Shown in pieces: positions 8,477-17,359 of a stretch of DNA of 64,000 bases; position 1 is the first letter of the stretch, and every line of letters begins with the position of its first letter. A program made the translations under genes and the position numbers. The notes below the pieces were generated by a model, which saw only the letters and a list, made by a program, of their open reading frames with translations, did no database searches and was not told where the DNA came from. The DNA lies in assembly GCA_900556135.1 (NCBI GenBank), contig USNR01000001.1, positions 1 to 64,000 of the forward strand, written 5' to 3'. The DNA is from an uncultured Clostridium sp. Lineage in GTDB: Bacteria > Bacillota > Clostridia > TANB77 > CAG-508.

Positions 8477-8535
8477 TTTCATACTCCCCCAATTAATTCA
8501 TTTCTCACCAATTTTAGTCACCTACATTTTAACAT

Positions 8536-8569
8536 AAAAGCAAGTGATTTTCAACTAATCACTTGCTTT
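8536..8569 (-). terminator. Intrinsic terminator after the 8587-9060 gene
   Basis: A perfect 13-bp stem (AAAGCAAGTGATT at 8537-8549 with its complement at 8557-8569) and a 7-nt loop, followed on the minus strand by TTTTATGTT. It separates the membrane-protein gene from the pyrophosphatase gene. Confidence 0.8.
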
Positions 8570-8586
8570 GTATAATTATACTATTT

Positions 8587-9060
8587 TTACAATGTTCGAT
8601 AATTATTTTTATCTGCCCTATCATCTAAGTTTCTATCAAATCTCTCATCTTTGTAAAACCAATCCGTCTTTTTGTCCTTAGGATGTGCCTTTCTATTTTT
8701 ATCCAAAGCTAAGTCAAATATGGCAAACAATGGTAAAATCATTCCTACAAAAGAAAACAAAATATTTGTGTATTGATTTAATGTTAGAGTTCCTTCTGCT
8801 ATGTTTTGAAGATTATTAAATAAATCCACTCCAAAATATAATTCATATCCTACAGCATATATAATTACTCCTAGCCATTTTCTTTTAACTATTAATATAA
8901 AAGATAATAGTGCTATAAACAGTAGAGATATTTCTGTATTTACTTCTAATGGTTGAATTAAGAAGTCCATTCCCATAACACTACAATAAGTTGCTACGAT
9001 TCTTAATATCCAAAATATTACAGCCATCGCTAAAATCATCCATGTACTAAATCTTTGCAT
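8587..9060 (-). CDS. Small multi-pass membrane protein of unknown function
   Basis: 157 residues with about four hydrophobic segments: near 7-27 (MILAMAVIFWILRIVATYC), 45-60, 63-85 (WLGVIIYAVGYELYFGVDLF) and 99-122. A charged C-terminal tail (HPKDKKTDWFYKDERFDRN) is probably cytoplasmic. AGGAGG stands 8 nt before the ATG. I recognise no family. It is bounded by terminators on both sides, so it is transcribed alone. Confidence 0.65.
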   Translation of the reverse strand: MQRFSTWMILAMAVIFWILRIVATYCSVMGMDFLIQPLEVNTEISLLFIALLSFILIVKRKWLGVIIYAVGYELYFGVDLFNNLQNIAEGTLTLNQYTNILFSFVGMILPLFAIFDLALDKNRKAHPKDKKTDWFYKDERFDRNLDDRADKNNYRTL

Positions 9061-9131
9061 CTTTAGTTCCTCCTATTTCTTAATCTGCTTTTATTTTAGC
9101 ACACATAAAAAAAATGTGCAATAAATTACAC

Positions 9132-9166
9132 AAAAAAAGAAAAGCATAACGTGCTTCTCTTTTTGT
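9132..9166 (-). terminator. Intrinsic terminator after yrzB
   Basis: Hairpin of AAAGAGAAGCAC pairing with GTGCTTTTCTTT around a short loop (minus strand), ending in a run of T residues. It closes the ireB-ruvX-yrzB unit. Confidence 0.75.
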
Positions 9167-9184
9167 TATACAATATTTTTTATT

Positions 9185-9502
9185 TTAGTCTACAAAGTCA
9201 AATTCATCTTTAAATTTGTCTTTGAATATAGCAAATACTTTGTTTAAAGTTTCTTCATCATCAACACTTACATAAGATTCTTCATCTGACTCTTCGTCAT
9301 CTGTGTCTTCTATTTGTAGTATTACTACTTCTCCTGGTTCGTCTGATTCTTCAACTGGCAATAATACTACATATTGATTTTCATCTAATTCTATTAAATC
9401 TAAAAATTCAAATTCAACTTCCTCTCCATTTTCATCTGTTAATTTTACAATGTTGTCTTCTAATTCTTCATCAAGATTATTGTTATTAATATCTTCGCTC
9501 AT
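9185..9502 (-). CDS. yrzB: DUF1292 (YrzB-like) acidic protein
   Basis: 105 residues, very acidic. The core VKLTDENGEEVEFEFLDLIE followed by QYVVLLPVEES matches DUF1292/YrzB, a conserved Firmicute protein of unknown function. Its position after ireB and ruvX is the classic alaS-ireB-ruvX-yrzB order, which supports the call. AAAGGAG is placed 6 nt before the ATG. Confidence 0.85.
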   Translation of the reverse strand: MSEDINNNNLDEELEDNIVKLTDENGEEVEFEFLDLIELDENQYVVLLPVEESDEPGEVVILQIEDTDDEESDEESYVSVDDEETLNKVFAIFKDKFKDEFDFVD

Positions 9503-9587
9503 TTTTTTCTCCTTTCAAATTTTAATTATTATATTAGTAATAATTTATTATATATAATATATAATATTATTACCTATATTGTCAATC

Positions 9588-10016
9588 TTATTTATCAGTA
9601 TTTTTTTTCATATTAATGTAGGTTTCTAAAATGTATACTGCAGAAATAGTATCAACTATATCTCTTTTTTTGAATTTATTTATTCCCAACAAATTCATTG
9701 TTTTGTGAGCTGCAACTGTTGTTAATCTTTCGTCAACACTTTCTATTTTTACAGTATTGAACTTGCATTTCATTTTATGAATAAATTTTTCTGTTTTCTC
9801 GACTCTTTCTGCTTTTGTGCCATTCATATTCAATGGCATTCCAATAACTATTGTACCTACTTCATATTCTGTTACTATTTCCTCAATCCTTTTGAGTGCT
9901 ATTTTATCATTTCCATTATGATGTATTGTTTCCAATCCTTGAGCAGTTATACCTAATAAATCTGTAATTGCAATTCCAATTCTAGCATCTCCATAATCTA
10001 TACCAAGTGTTCTCAT
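9588..10016 (-). CDS. ruvX: Holliday junction resolvase-like / pre-16S rRNA nuclease
   Basis: 142 residues, normal size for YqgF/RuvX. The RNase H-like fold shows the first catalytic aspartate in GIDYGDARIG, the glutamate-bearing strand VGTIVIGMPLNMNGT, and the late VDERLTTV motif with the last acidic residues. The family is proposed to mature the 5' end of 16S rRNA. The ATG is 5 nt downstream of the ireB stop, consistent with coupled translation. Confidence 0.92.
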   Translation of the reverse strand: MRTLGIDYGDARIGIAITDLLGITAQGLETIHHNGNDKIALKRIEEIVTEYEVGTIVIGMPLNMNGTKAERVEKTEKFIHKMKCKFNTVKIESVDERLTTVAAHKTMNLLGINKFKKRDIVDTISAVYILETYINMKKNTDK

Positions 10017-10021
10017 ATATA

Positions 10022-10276
10022 CTACTTGTCCAATCCTATATAACTTTTAACCATTTGTTCTAATAATTCGTCTCTTTCAACTTGTCTTATTAAACTTCTT
10101 GCATTATTATGATTTGTAATATATGTTGGATCTCCTGATAAAATATATCCTACTAACTGATTTATTGGGTTATATCCTTTTTCTGTTAAGGCCTCATAAA
10201 CTTCCTTTAAAATTTCTCTTGTTCTATTGTTTTTCTCTTTTTCAACATTAAAACTAACTGTCTCATCTGTAACCAT
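10022..10276 (-). CDS. ireB: IreB family regulatory phosphoprotein (UPF0297)
   Basis: 84 residues. Diagnostic sequences are [19 protein letters not shown] and [19 protein letters not shown]. In enterococci IreB is a phosphorylated substrate of the PASTA kinase IreK. A conserved early threonine-rich stretch (MVTDETVSF) is present. It leads the ireB-ruvX-yrzB unit; alaS, often found upstream, is replaced here by the GAF protein gene. Confidence 0.93.
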   Translation of the reverse strand: MVTDETVSFNVEKEKNNRTREILKEVYEALTEKGYNPINQLVGYILSGDPTYITNHNNARSLIRQVERDELLEQMVKSYIGLDK

Positions 10277-10300
10277 ATTATCATCATCCTTTCTAAAATT

Positions 10301-11389
10301 TTATAAATAGCTTATATTGCTCTCATTCTCATCTTCATTGTCTAAGAATTCTTCTAACTTTTTAGTTACTCCCTCTAATGCTGTTCCTTTATAATAAGTT
10401 GTAAGAACCATATTTATTTTAGGTGAAGTCTCTGTTATTTCTCCATCATAATCTTCTGCTGGTTCAACTTTTATAGACTCTACCTTTTCTTTTAGTGTTT
10501 GCAAGAATGCTTCAACACCAGATTCTTCTACTCCTGAAAATACAATTGCGAACTTTGGTCCCATATATCTTACAAATATATACTCTGGAGCAAGTTCTTT
10601 TTTTACTGTTTTTGCTACTTCAGTTATTATTTTATTTCCAGTTTTTCTACTTATAGTTTCGTTTATTTTTACTAGGTTTACTATTTTGAATAAACATACT
10701 GTTGATGTTGTATATTGATCAATTGTTTTCTTTGCTTCTCCATATAAGTATTCAGCAGATTTCAATTCTGAATATAAATCGTCTCTTACTATATTTTCTA
10801 TTACTGCTTGGTTTTGTACAGTTTTTAAAACTGCTATTATATTATTTTTTACCACTTCCAATATAGTTGTATCTACTGAATCAAATTCATGAGCACTACT
10901 TCCCTCTATTATCCAATATCCTATATATACGTTGTCAATGTATAGTGGAAAGAACATTGCTGCTTTTGCTCTAGCAAACTCCATCTTTTGATATGGTAAT
11001 CTTTCCCCTTCTTTTTCTACTGTTATATATTTAGGAGTAGCTGTTTCAATACTTTCTTTAAATACAGTCTCTGATTGAAGGTTTTTTAATGTCTCCCAAT
11101 GTTTTTCTGCAACATTGGAAGCCTTTATAACATACTCTGTGCCATCATATACAACTATTGTTGAATATCTAATATTGTATTTTTCTATTAATATTTCATT
11201 TATTCTTTTCAATTTTTCTTCGGCAGTAGACATTTCACTTAATGTATTCATAAAATCCTGCAAAACATTTAAACTTGTAATTTGACTATTAATATTATTA
11301 AATGTTTCTATCTTTTTATGAATTGACATATTATATAATATCAAAGCTACAATTATAACTACCAATATTATTATTGCTACTAATGGCAA
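10301..11389 (-). CDS. Membrane protein with GAF and degenerate GGDEF domains
   Basis: About 362 residues. One N-terminal transmembrane helix (to ~22) is followed by a GAF-like domain (~40-190) and a diguanylate-cyclase-like fold (~205-355). The GGDEF signature is replaced by MGPKF in RYMGPKFAIVFSG, so GTP-condensing activity is not expected; the fold may be a receptor or dimerisation module. AGAGGTG lies 6 nt before the TTG at 11389, which I prefer to the GTG at 11398 inside that site. It follows the TadZ-like gene by about 23 nt, forming one operon with it and the small 13814 gene. Its ligand is unknown. Confidence 0.7.
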   Translation of the reverse strand: MPLVAIIILVVIIVALILYNMSIHKKIETFNNINSQITSLNVLQDFMNTLSEMSTAEEKLKRINEILIEKYNIRYSTIVVYDGTEYVIKASNVAEKHWETLKNLQSETVFKESIETATPKYITVEKEGERLPYQKMEFARAKAAMFFPLYIDNVYIGYWIIEGSSAHEFDSVDTTILEVVKNNIIAVLKTVQNQAVIENIVRDDLYSELKSAEYLYGEAKKTIDQYTTSTVCLFKIVNLVKINETISRKTGNKIITEVAKTVKKELAPEYIFVRYMGPKFAIVFSGVEESGVEAFLQTLKEKVESIKVEPAEDYDGEITETSPKINMVLTTYYKGTALEGVTKKLEEFLDNEDENESNISYL

Positions 11390-11412
11390 AATTATCACCT
11401 CTTTATCTTGTT

Positions 11413-13809
11413 TTAATAGTTTCTTCTCATTTTATCAAGAGTGCTGTCTATACTGCTGTTAAACTGACTAGCATTATTTTTTCTATTATAATCATTGTAA
11501 TTATTATAATTTGGTCTTGAACCATATTGTTTCTTTCCAGATATCAAAGGATATACCATATCTCCTAATCTTGCCAAACTCTCAAGTAATCCCTTTGAAT
11601 ATCCATTTAATGATATTTCACAAGTTACAAGTCCCTCTAGGTATTTTGCATATGTTTGATCTTCAAAAGGTATAGTTATATACTTCATTGTATCTTTGTT
11701 AAACAAATTCTTCATGTATGACATTGCTGGATCATTATATGAAGATATTCCCCCAACAATCATTTTCTCTGTAAGACTTCTTACCTTTAATGCTTTGTTT
11801 ATAACAACTCTTAATTTATTCTGGTCTAATATATTTCTATCTGCTAATTCTTTTAAAAATGCTGTTAAGGGTTGTATAGTTAATATATCATATGTTTGTA
11901 CTAAATATATCTCTTGAGATGAAGCAAAATAATTATAATCAGTATCAAAATCACAGTCCATCAATACAAGTGAATAATTTTTAGCCAAAGTTTCTAGTAC
12001 TTTTCCATAGTCTTCTATTCCACTATCTTCATTTGGAAGAGTTGTATAAACGGTTAAATTCTTATTTACATTTATTCCATTTGCATTGCCTATACGTAAC
12101 TCTTCAATACATCTAAATGCTTGATTTCTTAAATTCTCGTCATTTTGAGTATATATGTAATATGCATTTTTATTTTTTGTTAAGTCTAATATTGCTGTAT
12201 TAATTCCTTTAGCTGATAACATTGCTGCTAAATTATTAACTAAGAACGATGTTCCATTTTTAGATGTTCCAACAAAAGCTACAATCTTCTTATCGCTTGT
12301 TAACAAATTTGATAAATTTGCTGGTTCTGTATATTGTGTATTTCTAATAGATGTTTCATTTATATTATTTCTGCTAAAAGAATTATTATCTTGCCAAGGT
12401 TCAACTTCAGGATTTTTTATAGTTGTACTATTGTCTTTATTATTTGCAGTATTATAATTAATATTAATGTCTGATCTAGAATTATTAACAACTTCTTTTG
12501 GTTTTGTTTCAAATATATCGTCATTATCTTCTTCTAGTCCAGGAAGCACCGCAGAATCATCCTCAGGAAAAATATCAGCATTATTACTTGTATTGTTAGA
12601 AGCAAAGTCTCTTTCTTCGACCTCGTCATTTCCTAAATCAAACAAATTAACACTTTCTGTAGGCTCTTCAACTACAGGTTTAACTTCTTCTACTTCTGGC
12701 GTTGGAGTTTCTACAATTTTTCTTGGTCTTCCTCTTCTTTTCTTTTCTACTGGTTCTTCTTGTATCTCTGCTTTTGGTTTTGCAGGTCTACCTCTACCTC
12801 TCTTAACAGGTTCCACAACCTCTGCTTTTTCTGGAATATTTTCATTATTTTCTGGAACACTACTTAAAATTCTATCAATATCATTTGCAACATCTGTTTT
12901 TTCTTCTTTTACAATTGCAGGTATAGAATTAGGATCCTTATATACCTTTTTTACTTTATTAACATCTACAGTTGATGGAATTACAACATTTTTCGTCATT
13001 TTAGGTCTATTTAATTGTTGTTCAATTAAATCTATTTTTGGGCCATGATTTGTTTTGGTTGTTTTTATGTTCTTAGTAACAACAGCTTTATTTTCTCTAA
13101 CTTTTCCTCTAACACTACCTACCATAAGTTGTTTATACTTTTCACATTTTTCTTCCAGAACAGCTCTAACATTTAATGGAAGAAATCTAACAATAACCTT
13201 CAACTGTCCTTCTGTATATTGAGCAGCAATACTATTGAAGCTCTCAACATACTTATCTTCATTTTTTCCTAATCTTTTATAATGATTTATAATATTTTGA
13301 ATTTCAACTTCACTTACATCTTCTGCTTTTTCTGATTGATAATCAGCTCCTTCAGAATCTATATTGTAGTATGCTTTTGCTTCTTTCTTGTTACGTGGTT
13401 TATTTATTAATTGACATACATTTTCTATCGTTCTGTCGTTTCCAATTAATGCACTATAAACACCTATTGAAAACATTTTCAATAGGATTGGTTCTCCCTT
13501 TTCTCTTCTATCTGTGCATATTAAAACTATAGGAATTTCTCCTTCTTCACTATTAGAAGCCTCATCGCTGATACTATCTAATTTATCAAACAAGAATCTA
13601 TCCATTGCATCATAATTTTTATTTGAAAAAGGTTCCAAGTCCTCACTAATAACTATCCTATCATAACTCTTATCCCTTTGTAATTCTTTTATTATTGCAT
13701 TAAAATAATATACATTTTTAGCAGAAATTATTTCTTTATAATTTGCCTGATATTTCTTTATAACAGATTCTGAAATCTTGTCATTATTTACTGCAAATAA
13801 AACTTTCAT
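11413..13809 (-). CDS. TadZ/CpaE-like ATPase with pseudo-receiver and AT-hook-like linker
   Basis: 798 residues. Residues ~1-140 look like a response-regulator receiver (YDRIVISEDLEP), but serine stands where the phospho-aspartate should be. Residues ~335-365 carry two RGRP-type AT-hook motifs (KRGRGRPAKPK and KKRRGRPRKI) in a low-complexity linker rich in acidic residues. Residues ~505-760 form a ParA/MinD-type domain with KKIVAFVGTSKNGTSFLVNNLA; the P-loop ends G-T-S, not G-K-S, as in TadZ/CpaE polar-localisation proteins. By family analogy it should position a pilus or secretion apparatus. The start is 4 nt past the stop of the 13814 gene, whose last codons contain its ribosome-binding site. 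Confidence 0.65.
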   Translation of the reverse strand: MKVLFAVNNDKISESVIKKYQANYKEIISAKNVYYFNAIIKELQRDKSYDRIVISEDLEPFSNKNYDAMDRFLFDKLDSISDEASNSEEGEIPIVLICTDRREKGEPILLKMFSIGVYSALIGNDRTIENVCQLINKPRNKKEAKAYYNIDSEGADYQSEKAEDVSEVEIQNIINHYKRLGKNEDKYVESFNSIAAQYTEGQLKVIVRFLPLNVRAVLEEKCEKYKQLMVGSVRGKVRENKAVVTKNIKTTKTNHGPKIDLIEQQLNRPKMTKNVVIPSTVDVNKVKKVYKDPNSIPAIVKEEKTDVANDIDRILSSVPENNENIPEKAEVVEPVKRGRGRPAKPKAEIQEEPVEKKRRGRPRKIVETPTPEVEEVKPVVEEPTESVNLFDLGNDEVEERDFASNNTSNNADIFPEDDSAVLPGLEEDNDDIFETKPKEVVNNSRSDININYNTANNKDNSTTIKNPEVEPWQDNNSFSRNNINETSIRNTQYTEPANLSNLLTSDKKIVAFVGTSKNGTSFLVNNLAAMLSAKGINTAILDLTKNKNAYYIYTQNDENLRNQAFRCIEELRIGNANGINVNKNLTVYTTLPNEDSGIEDYGKVLETLAKNYSLVLMDCDFDTDYNYFASSQEIYLVQTYDILTIQPLTAFLKELADRNILDQNKLRVVINKALKVRSLTEKMIVGGISSYNDPAMSYMKNLFNKDTMKYITIPFEDQTYAKYLEGLVTCEISLNGYSKGLLESLARLGDMVYPLISGKKQYGSRPNYNNYNDYNRKNNASQFNSSIDSTLDKMRRNY

Positions 13810-13813
13810 TTGT

Positions 13814-14212
13814 TTAACCCCTCCAACCTTTTACTACTATCGCAAATACAAGTGGTAGTACTTGACATATAACTAATACAGTTACACTTGCTATTATTAG
13901 TCCAAAGCCTTTATCTCTTACATCCATTTTTCTAATTCCAATTACATATTGGTAAATCGCTCCTAGGGCTATAGCAATGAAACCTAATGGAATACTATAA
14001 ACTCTTACTTTGTTTAATATGTATGCTGTAAAGCCATATGTATCAGAGCCATATGCTTCTTGGTAATCTTCTAAAGTTTCTAACTCTTTTTCCTTTATTT
14101 CTACTAATTTACTAGCAGTTTCATCATCAATAATATTATCGTTAGCTGCATATACAGCAGATGTTCCTACTAGGCAAAATATAATAGATAAAATGGCTAT
14201 TGCTTTTTTCAT
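13814..14212 (-). CDS. Small exported two-helix membrane protein (VirB2/TrbC-like topology)
   Basis: 132 residues. A signal peptide (KKAIAILSIIFCLVGTSAVYA) is followed by a short charged domain and two hydrophobic helices (IPLGFIAIALGAIYQYVIG and LIIASVTVLVICQVLPLVF) joined by the basic loop IRKMDVRDKG. That layout resembles VirB2/TrbC pilins, but there is no convincing sequence match. Its stop overlaps the translational start region of the TadZ-like gene. The pair could form part of a surface or secretion structure; no other secretion gene is in the window. Confidence 0.55.
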   Translation of the reverse strand: MKKAIAILSIIFCLVGTSAVYAANDNIIDDETASKLVEIKEKELETLEDYQEAYGSDTYGFTAYILNKVRVYSIPLGFIAIALGAIYQYVIGIRKMDVRDKGFGLIIASVTVLVICQVLPLVFAIVVKGWRG

Positions 14213-14273
14213 ATATTTTCCCTCTCCTTACTATATTTTTTGTTATTTTTTCTAAAATACAATTACTTATAAT

Positions 14274-14302
14274 ATTCTACACTAGAATAAAAAAAATAGC
14301 AA
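14274..14302 (-). promoter_or_regulatory. Sigma-A-type promoter of the TadZ-like operon
   Basis: TTGCTA (14297-14302), 17-nt spacer, TAGAAT (14274-14279), about 60 nt before the start at 14212. Confidence 0.55.
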
Positions 14303-14377
14303 GAATTACTTGTTATTTTTTATAAATATTTTTTTCAATTGACCAATGATTTTTATTTTAAAAAAAATTGCTAAAAA

Positions 14378-14427
14378 AACATTCCCGTTGGCTGATGACT
14401 TTTTGCCCAAAAGGAACGTTCTTATTA
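14378..14427 (-). terminator. Intrinsic terminator after sleB
   Basis: On the minus strand AACGTTCCTTTTGGGC pairs, with a few mismatches and G-T pairs, with GCCAACGGGAATGTT and is followed by seven T residues. It begins immediately after the sleB stop. Confidence 0.75.
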
Positions 14428-14434
14428 GTTAATT

Positions 14435-15130
14435 TTATTTGCAAAATCTATGTTTACCTATTGTAATTACATGTGGTCTTGACCATATCCAGCTATTTGT
14501 TGCTGTGCTTGGATTAAAATAATATAATGAACCATATGAAGGATCCCATCCGTTTAATGCATCTTGTGCAGCATTATATGCTGTTTGATTTGGTGTTAAA
14601 TTTATTTGACCATCATTAACTACAGAAAAAGCTCCTGATTGATAAATCACACCAGATATTGTATTTGGAAAAGAGCTACTTTTTACTCTATTTAAAACAA
14701 CAGCAGCAACCGCCACTTGTCCTGTATATGGTTCACCTCTCGCTTCTCCATACACTAATCTAGCTAGTAAATTTAAATTACTAGAATTTGTAGAAGAGCT
14801 AGACGAACTATTGCTAGAATTAAAAATTCCCATTGCCTGTAAAGTTTTCGTTCCTGCTATTCCGTCAGCAGTTAATCCATTCTTTCTTTGAAAATACTTA
14901 ACAGCTGCTAATGTTTGTGAACCATATATTCCATCTATATTTCCTGTATAATATCCCCATCTTTTTAATTTCGTTTGTATCTGAGTTACTTCGCTCCCTC
15001 TTGAGCCATATTTTGATAAAGCAAATACTTCATTATTCCTAAAAAATACGTTATATGATATAAAAATAGTCATTAATATTGATAATATAACAATCATTTT
15101 TCTATATTGTTTGTTTATTCTTTTTAACAT
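14435..15130 (-). CDS. sleB: Spore cortex-lytic enzyme (SleB-like) with peptidoglycan-binding domain
   Basis: 231 residues. An N-terminal membrane/signal segment (~12-36) precedes a peptidoglycan-binding domain (GSRGSEVTQIQTKLKRWGYY, DGIYGSQTLAAVKYFQ) and a Hydrolase_2 (SleB/CwlJ) domain with the catalytic glutamate in LLARLVYGEARGEPYTGQ, plus AAVVLNRV. A serine-rich linker joins the two. SleB is a lytic transglycosylase that degrades spore cortex during germination. The ATG at 15130 has AGAGGTGA upstream, which is buried in a hairpin (see 15133-15178). Confidence 0.88.
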   Translation of the reverse strand: MLKRINKQYRKMIVILSILMTIFISYNVFFRNNEVFALSKYGSRGSEVTQIQTKLKRWGYYTGNIDGIYGSQTLAAVKYFQRKNGLTADGIAGTKTLQAMGIFNSSNSSSSSSTNSSNLNLLARLVYGEARGEPYTGQVAVAAVVLNRVKSSSFPNTISGVIYQSGAFSVVNDGQINLTPNQTAYNAAQDALNGWDPSYGSLYYFNPSTATNSWIWSRPHVITIGKHRFCK

Positions 15131-15132
15131 AA

Positions 15133-15178
15133 AAATTCACCTCTTTATAGGATTATTATTCCTAAATTAGGTGAATTT
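15133..15178 (-). promoter_or_regulatory. Hairpin sequestering the sleB ribosome-binding site
   Basis: A 10-bp outer stem pairs AAATTCACCT (15169-15178 read on the minus strand) with AGGTGAATTT (15133-15142), reinforced by an inner TAGGA/TCCTA stem. The right arm contains the sleB AGAGGTGA. RNA read through from fhs would hide the site, while RNA starting inside the hairpin would expose it. It may also help terminate fhs transcription, since T residues follow. Confidence 0.6.
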
Positions 15179-15193
15179 ATACAATTTAAATTT

Positions 15194-16858
15194 TTAGAAT
15201 ATTCCAATTATATTTCCATTTTCATCTAAGTCTATCTGCTCTGCTGCTGGAATTCTTGGTAATCCTGGCATTGTCATAATCTTACCTGTTATTGCCACAA
15301 CAAATTCAGCTCCAGTTTTTAATATTATTTCATTAACATGCAAAGTAAATGGTTCTTTACATTCTAAATTTTTAGCATCATCTGAAAATGAATATTGTGT
15401 TTTTGCAATACATACTGGGAAATTAGAATATCCTAATTTTTCTATTTTTTCAATTTGCTCTTTTGCATTCTCAGAATATTCTACATCTTTTGCACCATAT
15501 ATTTTTTGTGCAACCTTTTCAATCTTTGTTTTTATATCATCATTGTCATCATATATAAATCTAAAATCTTCTTTTCTATCAACCAATTCAACAATCTTGT
15601 TTGCTAAATCTTCTGCTCCTTCACTTCCCTTTTGATGACTTTCCACTAAGCTTAATTGAACATCATTTTTCTCAAGTTCTGATTTTAGTAATTCAATTTC
15701 TGCGTCCGTATCTGTTATAAATCTATTTATTGCTACAATTACATTTAATCCAAATTTATTTTTCAAATTATCTATATGTCTATTCAAATTATTCATTCCA
15801 TTTTTTAGAGCTTCAAGATTTTCAGTTTTAACATCCTCTTTTGTTTGACCTCCATGATATTTTAAAGCCCTAATTGTTGCCACACAAACAACTGCATCTG
15901 GTTTTAGCCCTGCTTTTCTGCATTTTATATCTAAAAACTTCTCTGCCCCTAAATCAGATCCAAATCCAGCCTCTGTTACAACATAGTCTCCCAACTTCAT
16001 TGCCGTTTTTGTAGCAATTACACTATTACATCCATGTGCTATATTTGCAAAAGGTCCACCATGTATAATCGCTGGTGTATGTTCTAACGTTTGAACTAAA
16101 TTTGGTTTTATTGCATCTTTTAATAAAACTGTTAAGCTTCCTTCGGCATGTAAATCTTTTGCTGTTATTGGTTCTCCATTTTTATTATATCCAACTATGA
16201 TGTTGGCAATTCTTCTTTTTAAATCCTGTGTGTTTGTAGCTAAGCAAAAAATAGCCATTATTTCAGATGCAACAGAAATATCGAATCCATCTTCTCTTGG
16301 AACAATATTTTTTTCACCAGACAGTCCTGTTTGAACTTTGCGTAATTGCCTGTCATTTAAATCTAAACATCTTTTCCATGTAACCTTCTCAAATCCTAGC
16401 TCATTTCCAAAATAGATATGATTGTCTATCATTGCTGATAATAAGTTGTTGGCAGATGTTATTGCATGTATATCTCCATTAAAATGAAGATTTATATCTT
16501 CCATTGGAGCAACTTGAGAATAACCTCCTCCAGTTGCTCCTCCTTTTATTCCAAATACTGGTCCTAAAGAAGGCTCTCTCAATGCCAAAACAGCATTCTT
16601 TCCTATTCTTGTTAGTCCATCTGCTAATCCGATAGCCATTGTTGTTTTGCCTTCACCTAATGGTGTTGGATTAATTGAAGTTACTAGTATTAGCTTTCCT
16701 TCTTTTTTATTTTTTAATCTTTCTAGAATTTGCGTGTAATCTAATTTTGCTTTATACTTTCCATATTGCTCTAATTCATCTTCCTTAATGTCAATTTTCT
16801 TTGCAATATTTTCAATTCTATCCAATTTTGTACTTCTTGCTATTTCAACATCTTCCAT
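15194..16858 (-). CDS. fhs: Formate-tetrahydrofolate ligase
   Basis: 554 residues, full length for the family. The ATP-binding loop TPLGEGKTT lies at 65-73, followed by IGLADGLTRIGKNAVLALRE and GGATGGGYSQVAPMEDINLH, both diagnostic. It makes 10-formyl-THF from formate, THF and ATP, feeding purine synthesis, initiator fMet-tRNA and the Wood-Ljungdahl methyl branch in acetogens. It is last in the xseA-xseB-PAP2 direction of transcription, 39 nt after the PAP2-like gene. Confidence 0.97.
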   Translation of the reverse strand: MEDVEIARSTKLDRIENIAKKIDIKEDELEQYGKYKAKLDYTQILERLKNKKEGKLILVTSINPTPLGEGKTTMAIGLADGLTRIGKNAVLALREPSLGPVFGIKGGATGGGYSQVAPMEDINLHFNGDIHAITSANNLLSAMIDNHIYFGNELGFEKVTWKRCLDLNDRQLRKVQTGLSGEKNIVPREDGFDISVASEIMAIFCLATNTQDLKRRIANIIVGYNKNGEPITAKDLHAEGSLTVLLKDAIKPNLVQTLEHTPAIIHGGPFANIAHGCNSVIATKTAMKLGDYVVTEAGFGSDLGAEKFLDIKCRKAGLKPDAVVCVATIRALKYHGGQTKEDVKTENLEALKNGMNNLNRHIDNLKNKFGLNVIVAINRFITDTDAEIELLKSELEKNDVQLSLVESHQKGSEGAEDLANKIVELVDRKEDFRFIYDDNDDIKTKIEKVAQKIYGAKDVEYSENAKEQIEKIEKLGYSNFPVCIAKTQYSFSDDAKNLECKEPFTLHVNEIILKTGAEFVVAITGKIMTMPGLPRIPAAEQIDLDENGNIIGIF

Positions 16859-16897
16859 ATTTTCACGTCTCCTTCTATAAAAATTAATTTTATTCTA

Positions 16898-17329
16898 CTA
16901 AAACACCATTCCAACAATAAATCCAATAATTGCTCCCGCAAAAACTTGTACCGGTGTATGACCTAAGGCTTCAACCAATTTTTCTTTTACCTCTACATTA
17001 CTAAGTCCTGGTGTATTTATTATTTCATTTAACAAATGTGCCTGTTTACCAGCTTCTCTTCTTACACCTGCAGCATCATACATTACAACACATGCAAATA
17101 CTACAGACATTGCAAACATGGGTGAATTTACACCTTGGCTTCTACCTATCATTGTTGCTAAAGCAATTACAACAGCAGAATGAGAACTGGGCATTCCTCC
17201 TGCTCCCATTATTCTTTTAAAATTAAATTTTTTCGTTGTAACTAAGTCCCATATCACTTTAAAAACTTGTATAAAAAACCATGTTAAAAATGGAACTAAA
17301 ATATATCTGTATTCTGTATAAAAATTCAT
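16898..17329 (-). CDS. Divergent PAP2 family membrane protein (DUF212/YuiD)
   Basis: 143 residues. GGMPSSHSAVVIALATMIG and AAGVRREAGKQAHLLNEI are the family's phosphatase-like motifs (P-S-S-H and the downstream R-x-x-A-G-x-Q); three or four hydrophobic helices surround them. These small membrane proteins are thought to act on lipid phosphates, though no substrate is known. GGGGAT lies before the ATG, and the gene sits between xseB and fhs. Confidence 0.88.
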   Translation of the reverse strand: MNFYTEYRYILVPFLTWFFIQVFKVIWDLVTTKKFNFKRIMGAGGMPSSHSAVVIALATMIGRSQGVNSPMFAMSVVFACVVMYDAAGVRREAGKQAHLLNEIINTPGLSNVEVKEKLVEALGHTPVQVFAGAIIGFIVGMVF

Positions 17330-17359
17330 TTTTATCCCCTTTTCCTGTTTCTTAATATT

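Noticed and set aside
12467..13048. Plus-strand frame of 193 codons
   Set aside because: Antisense of the low-complexity linker of the TadZ-like gene; no ribosome-binding site and no protein-like composition.
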